Source: a bacterium
GTDB lineage: Bacteria; Krumholzibacteriota; Krumholzibacteriia; JACNKJ01
Assembly: GCA_024231955.1 (NCBI GenBank)
Contig: JAAEPZ010000249.1
Location: forward strand, 74,127-134,100
DNA: 59,974 nucleotides
Direction: 5' to 3'
The position numbers and the translations under genes are program-made. This document shows positions 56,555 to 59,974 of this stretch, in pieces. Position 1 is the first letter of the stretch. The number at the start of each line of letters is the position of its first letter. Under the pieces are notes generated by a model. The model did not search any database and had not been told where the DNA came from. It was given only the letters and a program-made list of their open reading frames with translations.

Positions 56555-56566
56555 GTCTCCGGCCCC

Positions 56567-56594
56567 TTGACGTTTCCGGGTTTTTTGCTTTAAT
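56567..56594 (+). promoter_or_regulatory. Promoter of the tRNA-Lys gene
   Basis: TTGACG and TTTAAT, each matching 5 of 6 consensus positions, are 16 bases apart. The mature tRNA starts 14 bases after the -10 box. The T-run at 56581-56586 lies inside this spacer and is not a terminator with a stem. Confidence 0.6.
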
Positions 56595-56607
56595 TCGGCA
56601 AGGTTTT

Positions 56608-56680
56608 GGGCTGCTAGCTCATCTGGTAGAGCACCTGACTTTTAATCAGGTTGTGCCAGGTTCAAGTCCTGGGCAGCCTA
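56608..56680 (+). tRNA. tRNA-Lys (anticodon UUU)
   Basis: A 73-base tRNA. The acceptor arm GGGCTGC pairs with GCAGCCT with one G-T at the first pair; the anticodon stem CCTGA/TCAGG carries loop CTTTTAA (anticodon TTT at 56641-56643); the T arm is CCAGG/CCTGG with TTCAAGT. No CCA is encoded. It has its own promoter and terminator. Confidence 0.97.
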
Positions 56681-56701
56681 CCTGATAAGACAATAAACGT
56701 G

Positions 56702-56735
56702 AAGGGCTTACCGTCTTGGTGAGCCCTTTCCCTTT
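56702..56735 (+). terminator. Terminator of tRNA-Lys
   Basis: An 11-bp stem, AAGGGCTTACC against GGTGAGCCCTT with one T-G pair, and a 5-base loop, followed by a T-rich tail. A nearly identical hairpin follows the tRNA-Arg fragment 174 bases further on. Confidence 0.85.
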
Positions 56736-56808
56736 GGGCTGAATAGCCCTGATCATATGAGGATCATAGGTTGTGGCGGGGATTGGAGACAGGTATTGTA
56801 GACAATAA

Positions 56809-56855
56809 TCTGCCTACGGATCAGGAGGTTGGGGGTTCGAATCCTCCTGGGCGTA
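56809..56855 (+). pseudogene. 3' half of a tRNA-Arg (anticodon ACG): remnant or attachment site
   Basis: The stretch contains anticodon loop CTACGGA (ACG) in a stem of TCTGC/TCAGG in which four of five pairs form, a GGGGG TTCGAAT CCTCC T arm with one G-T pair, and a TGGGCGT acceptor strand followed by A and CC. The matching 5' acceptor strand (something like GCGCCCG or ACGCCCA) and a D arm are absent upstream. It is thus a tRNA-Arg 3' half. Such halves are typical of integration sites, where the element duplicates the tRNA end, but a decayed tRNA gene would look the same. Its terminator and nearby repeats are listed separately. Confidence 0.7.
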
Positions 56856-56875
56856 CCGATAAAGAGTTTGAATTC

Positions 56876-56910
56876 AAGGGCTTGCCGGAAGGTGAGTCCT
56901 TTTTGTTTTA
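56876..56910 (+). terminator. Terminator after the tRNA-Arg fragment
   Basis: AAGGGCTTGCC pairs with GGTGAGTCCTT (two G-T pairs) around a GGAA loop, followed by a long T-rich run. Its stem matches the tRNA-Lys terminator at nearly every position, which suggests a shared genomic tRNA-terminator design and that this locus was once a normal tRNA gene. Confidence 0.8.
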
Positions 56911-56922
56911 AGGGGATAGGCG

Positions 56923-56943
56923 TGGTGCTACCCTGGTGCTACC
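56923..56943 (+). repeat. Tandem 10-bp direct repeat next to the tRNA fragment
   Basis: TGGTGCTACC occurs twice with one base between (56923-56932 and 56934-56943). Repeated short sites beside a tRNA end are often recombinase-binding sites, but this is inference. Confidence 0.5.
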
Positions 56944-57261
56944 TTTGGCGGGAAAGCAGAGCCTACACACCACCGTGGAATTACGACCGTTTTAACAGCC
57001 GCATCTTCTGAGTGGACCTACCACACCACCCCGGTGCTTTAAACGCCTTAGAGATGCTTTTACTGGCAGTTTCGGGGGGTAAACACACACTGTGATGGGT
57101 GTCCGAGATGCCGGTTGAGGTGTCCGGATTCCCGGGCACCAAGAAGGGGGGGGCTACCCCCTCGCTGTGAGGGGCGAGTGAGAGGCTGTATACCCAACAT
57201 CGATCATTCAGGTATTTTCAGGATGCAGTCTGCAAGTGTCTGAACGATTGGAGCAATCCTG
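56944..57261. other. Non-coding stretch of the putative island, no gene seen
   Basis: About 320 bases with no supported open frame. It contains AGTGGACCTA at 57011, which recurs at 58474, and a G-run hairpin-like GGGGGGGCTACCCCC near 57147-57161. A recombinase gene is not present on either strand here. Confidence 0.4.
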
Positions 57262-58002
57262 CTATTCCGTCAGAAATATATAGAATTCAAACTCCGACAC
57301 ATCATTATCAGAGCTTTCTGTGTAAATGTATCCTGTTCCGAATGTTGAAATCGAGTTTGGCTCACCGTCTTCAGATAGGTCGGCCAGTCCGTATGGATGG
57401 ACGTATACTTGAATAATATCATCTTCCCCGGCACTACATGGGAAAGTGTCCGAGTCTATCTCCAGATGATTTGAGTTAACAACTTTGAAAGTCTCATAGG
57501 TTTGGATAAAAACACCATTCTCGTAATCGTTTAACAGGATATGGCACCGGTAGCTTTCGGCGTTCTCGCATTCCCAGGAAAATTCAATGGGGGCTGTGCC
57601 GATCGAATGAGTTGATCCATGGGAGTACGGCGTACCATTCACTGCCTGATCCGAGTATGGCGTTGGCCAGAGTATTGATCCGCTACAGGTGTTGCTGCCA
57701 TCGGAGAGGGTATAGGGCAATTCAGGGAGGGCTTGGGTATTATCCATAGCCATTTCCATATACCCTCTATAGCCCCCCCCATGGGGAAGAATTGGGCAGC
57801 CAGTACCATCAACCACTAGTGTTGGCAAATTGGTGAAATGGTCACCAGAGAACCACACAGCAACATCATTAGATTGTAAGTGCGAGAAACTAAGGGTAAA
57901 ACGCGGAGTAAGTGAGCCAACAGATGACGGTGAGCTCGAATCCTCGTTGCATCCACAGAAAACCACAATCGCGATGAGCAAACACAGCCCCATTCTCCTC
58001 AT
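57262..58002 (-). CDS. Predicted lipoprotein, unknown
   Basis: A product of 246 residues with a lipobox (LLIAIVVFCGCNEDSS) and a Ser/Pro-rich start to the mature part. The rest is beta-rich, acidic, with four or more cysteines that could form disulfides (TGCPIL, NTCSGS, WECENAESYRC, PCSAGED). GGAGG lies 6 bases before the ATG at 58002; a TTG two codons upstream is less suitable. The gene is more A+T-rich than the housekeeping genes to its left and lies in a gene-sparse region. No recognised domain. Confidence 0.75.
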   Translation of the reverse strand: MRRMGLCLLIAIVVFCGCNEDSSSPSSVGSLTPRFTLSFSHLQSNDVAVWFSGDHFTNLPTLVVDGTGCPILPHGGGYRGYMEMAMDNTQALPELPYTLSDGSNTCSGSILWPTPYSDQAVNGTPYSHGSTHSIGTAPIEFSWECENAESYRCHILLNDYENGVFIQTYETFKVVNSNHLEIDSDTFPCSAGEDDIIQVYVHPYGLADLSEDGEPNSISTFGTGYIYTESSDNDVSEFEFYIFLTE

Positions 58003-58659
58003 TTCCAACCTCCAGTATTATCACCCAGAAATAGCCTCACGAAGCGACAAGCACTTTCGATGAATCTGCCGTCAGACCGACAGTCAAAGCTGCTCGGAGT
58101 ATACAGGGCCCCAGGAAAGACTCAATGCTATAATACATAACAAGTGTCTTGAAATAGGATCAGCGGGTGCAGGGTAGTCTGAATAATATAAAGCAGATAG
58201 GGTGATTGCTGGAGATAATTGCAGCGTTTCCGGTCTTTATGAGTGCTGCTCCAGGTACTCAATGATAGCCGTCCCAAGCAAATAAAACTTCAAAGATGCG
58301 GTGGCTCGACGGGTGATGGTCGCAATACTACGGCGTCCACTTCAGGATTAATATCGGGGCTGGCTGCTGGCTAACGGGATTGGGGAGGGGGTAAGTGGAC
58401 TCTTGACTTGCAGGGAGGAAATAACCCCCCTAAAAAGGGCTATTTCAGCCCTGTTATTTCAATCGATATTCAAAGTGGACCTAGGGTACCACCCCCTCAA
58501 TCCAAATGCGTTTTAGGTGTCGAAAAACCCCTTATACGACCTCTCCCGCACCTTCTGTGAGCGGTCCAAGACCACTGATCAACTGTTCAGGGTCGAGATA
58601 TGGGGCTACCCTCAAATGCCTTGGGTAGCTAGTGGGATTGTTGGTCCGACTCCGTTTAT
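58003..58659. other. 650-base gap without a gene; one bulged hairpin
   Basis: No supported coding frame. At 58419-58459 AAATAAC pairs with GTTATTT and an inner AGGGC pairs with GCCCT, with a bulge of CCCCCCTAAAA on the left arm, which makes a substantial secondary structure. AGTGGACCTA with a following ACCACCCC occurs at 58474-58495, resembling 57011-57032. Confidence 0.45.
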
Positions 58660-59094
58660 TCAGGGATTTGGGATATGGCCTATCTCCTGAACATGGCTTT
58701 TTGATTTGTTGGAGGGAATACCACCAACAACTAAAAACAGTAGTACCGTAATCAAGAAAGCTCCACCGACTTCTGTTCTCTGCAACCGATGATCTATTTT
58801 GACTCTGAAAACCCGACCTGAAATTGCTATCTCTTCATCACGTTCTGCTAATCTATTAGTATGGTCCTCAGATTCTAGAAGCAAAAGTCTAAGCGGTTTG
58901 TCTGCATATTTAACTACTACACTAGGAACCTTGGATGTACTAGGAGGAGTGTTTACGAAATGATGCCCTGCTGGTTCTGTCTGAGAGGTTTTGACTTTGT
59001 GATAATATAACCACGGAGGGAAAAGAATTGGTACTGCAACCAATAGGACACTAATAAGCAGCACTATCCTTTGCATCTTGCTGATTCGCAACAT
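58660..59094 (-). CDS. Small membrane protein with two transmembrane segments, unknown
   Basis: A product of 144 residues: an N-terminal anchor (IVLLISVLLVAVPILFPPWL), an external or periplasmic domain of about 80 residues, and a second membrane segment (GAFLITVLLFLVVGG). The ATG at 59094 has GGGAG 5 bases upstream. It starts 9 bases after the stop of the gene at 59104-59520, so the two form one minus-strand unit. I do not recognise the family. Confidence 0.65.
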   Translation of the reverse strand: MLRISKMQRIVLLISVLLVAVPILFPPWLYYHKVKTSQTEPAGHHFVNTPPSTSKVPSVVVKYADKPLRLLLLESEDHTNRLAERDEEIAISGRVFRVKIDHRLQRTEVGGAFLITVLLFLVVGGIPSNKSKSHVQEIGHIPNP

Positions 59095-59103
59095 ATCTAC
59101 TCC

Positions 59104-59520
59104 CTACCTTCTGAACATGGCTTTCACATCGCTGGTGGATGTTTCACTAGCGGGGACAGGAGCATTAGGGGAACCCCAGTTCTCCCATGTTTCACTGTCG
59201 TACGAGTCCCACATCCAAACATCCCCATTCGTAGCTACTACTGCTTTATAGCCCCAGTGAGTGATCTCATTGATAGGGATCGGAGGGTCAAGGATGTCAA
59301 CTCTGCTCCATTCGGAATCGGATCGACTGCGCTTCCAGAATTCACCATTAGGAAGTAGCACCCAAGCCCAATCACTTCCTTGATAATCGAAACCTACGAT
59401 TGTCGGGCTATCTGGTTCAAAATCCGCCTTCGTCGTCGTCACACCCATCTGGAACGCTGCTACCAGCGCCAGGATGCCGATTGAAACGAACATGAAAGTC
59501 TTCGCTTTATCCTTGGCCAT
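59104..59520 (-). CDS. Exported protein with N-terminal anchor, unknown
   Basis: A product of 138 residues. A short basic start (MAKDKAKTF) and a hydrophobic helix (VSIGILALVAAFQMGV) suggest an anchor or uncleaved signal. The rest is a Trp/Asp-rich region with three similar short motifs: GSDWAWVLLPNGEFWKRS, HWGYKAVVATNGDVWMWDS and the lead-in between them, resembling blades of an RCC1- or propeller-like repeat. The start at 59520 is supported by AAGGGAGA; an upstream ATG adds an unrelated Cys-rich tail. It precedes the 58660-59094 gene in one unit. Confidence 0.68.
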   Translation of the reverse strand: MAKDKAKTFMFVSIGILALVAAFQMGVTTTKADFEPDSPTIVGFDYQGSDWAWVLLPNGEFWKRSRSDSEWSRVDILDPPIPINEITHWGYKAVVATNGDVWMWDSYDSETWENWGSPNAPVPASETSTSDVKAMFRR

Positions 59521-59551
59521 GGTGTCTCCCTTGGTGTTGATGTTGGGTACA

Positions 59552-59581
59552 AGTCTACAGACCTGTAAGGGCGCGGGGCAA
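59552..59581 (-). promoter_or_regulatory. Candidate promoter of the two-gene unit 59520-58660
   Basis: On the minus strand TTGCCC and TAGACT are 18 bases apart, each matching 4 of 6 consensus positions, 32 bases upstream of the start at 59520. Confidence 0.35.
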
Positions 59582-59922
59582 GGAGCATGTATGTTACAGT
59601 CTTCGATGGATATCATGTAATAAGCGGCTGGAACATGTAGGGCGGCTCAAACGAGGGCGGGAAGTATCAAGTATAAACGATCAAGGATTCATATTCAGAC
59701 AATCTATCTTCCTTCATAAGAACTCTTAAGAATTAGGTCTAAGTGTATAGGTATTGGTTTAGGTTTAGGTCTAGGTCTAGGTGTGTCCTACACGGTGTCA
59801 ATCTTGAGGTAGTACATCTGTACAGATGATTATATTGTTTCCTGCCAGCAACGTCCGGACTCTTTCGCCCTCCAAATTAGTGGACACTCTGAGGTATAAT
59901 TAACCGATCAGAGGAGTGTGCC
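59582..59922. other. Non-coding stretch before the transposase start
   Basis: About 340 A+T-rich bases without a supported gene. It contains the hexamer tract listed at 59755-59783. The block from about 59850 onward, with GTCCGGAC and GTGGACAC, probably includes the left end of the insertion sequence; its exact limit cannot be set without the right end. A TATAAT box at 59895 may serve the transposase gene. Confidence 0.4.
59755..59783 (+). repeat. Degenerate hexamer repeat (TTAGGT/CTAGGT type)
   Basis: Four to five tandem copies of a six-base unit of the form T-T/C-T-A-G-G read TTTAGG, TTTAGG, TCTAGG, TCTAGG in sequence, with a less regular copy (GTATAGG) just before at 59744. It is a short telomere-like microsatellite in an A+T-rich gap. 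Confidence 0.7.
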
Positions 59923-59974
59923 ATGACCAACAGCAGAGATCCCGAGAAGATCGTCCGCGAGATTAAACGCAAGA
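59923..59974 (+). CDS. Transposase (probable IS3-type OrfA), N-terminal fragment at the window edge
   Basis: Only 17 residues are visible before the window ends (MTNSRDPEKIVREIKRK). From memory this start resembles the small helix-turn-helix OrfA protein of one IS3-type group, in which a similar charged stretch precedes the HTH. GAGGAG precedes the ATG by 6 bases and a TATAAT box lies further upstream. The call rests on a short stretch and is uncertain; the next 200 bases would settle it. Confidence 0.45.
   Translation, partial: MTNSRDPEKIVREIKRK

Noticed and set aside
56555..56607. T-run after purA considered as a terminator
   Set aside because: Only a 4-bp stem can form, and the T-run falls in the spacer of the tRNA-Lys promoter.
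56829..57011. A 60-codon open frame overlapping the tRNA-Arg 3' half
   Set aside because: It starts inside the tRNA fragment, has no ribosome site and crosses the terminator; it is probably chance.

Overview
The window (about 60 kb, mostly G+C-rich) is a chromosomal segment of a Gram-negative bacterium with an outer membrane: it carries Omp85/TamB proteins, RseP, several lipoproteins and many proteins with signal peptides. Secreted proteins with dockerin/EF-hand-like C-termini, DUF1573 and DUF5683-like proteins, PD40 propellers and a lamin-tail protein together suggest an uncultured FCB-type lineage (Krumholzibacteriota, Eisenbacteria, Latescibacterota or similar). No gene here fixes the phylum, so this is an inference.

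Layout. 1-5.1 kb: pyrH (cut by the window edge)-frr-uppS-cdsA-dxr-rseP, a classical translation/isoprenoid/envelope operon with several overlapping genes. 5.2-14.5 kb: an inverted small lipoprotein gene, then a TamA-like Omp85 protein, TamB, and a large outer-membrane protein joining a zinc-metallopeptidase domain, a beta-propeller and a C-terminal barrel. 14.6-20.3 kb: PcrA/UvrD helicase and the tRNA-dependent amidotransferase, in which GatC is fused to the N-terminus of GatA, followed by gatB. 20.3-23.4 kb (minus strand): an atypical crotonase, two paralogous secreted EF-hand/dockerin-like proteins and a P-II-like protein. 23.7-28.4 kb: sugar-type ABC importer (two permeases and a binding protein, no dedicated ATPase) followed by FetAB-like transporter genes. 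28.7-38.1 kb: M29 aminopeptidase, DUF1573/inactive rhodanese/MauE set, lamin-tail protein, histidine kinase, 3-hydroxyacyl-CoA dehydrogenase and exported proteins of unknown function. 38.2-42.3 kb (minus): methylmalonyl-CoA epimerase and a three-subunit acyl-CoA (propionyl-CoA) carboxylase. 42.5-48.3 kb: four-gene ABC exporter cassette, small membrane protein, GNAT acetyltransferase, enoyl-CoA hydratase. 48.5-56.7 kb: tRNA-Leu, tig-clpP-clpX-lon-ysxC-purA and tRNA-Lys.

From about 56.8 kb to the end the character changes. A 3' half of a tRNA-Arg with its own terminator is followed by gene-sparse, more A+T-rich sequence with three orphan exported or membrane proteins, short repeats and, at the very edge, the start of what looks like an IS transposase gene. 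This reads as the beginning of an accessory island at a tRNA locus.

The chief items for a second look are the GatC-GatA fusion, the peptidase-propeller-barrel protein beside TamAB, the split tRNA-Arg/island boundary, the paired EF-hand secreted proteins with a promoter and long leader, the DUF1573/pseudo-rhodanese/MauE set, and a crotonase that lacks its second catalytic glutamate.
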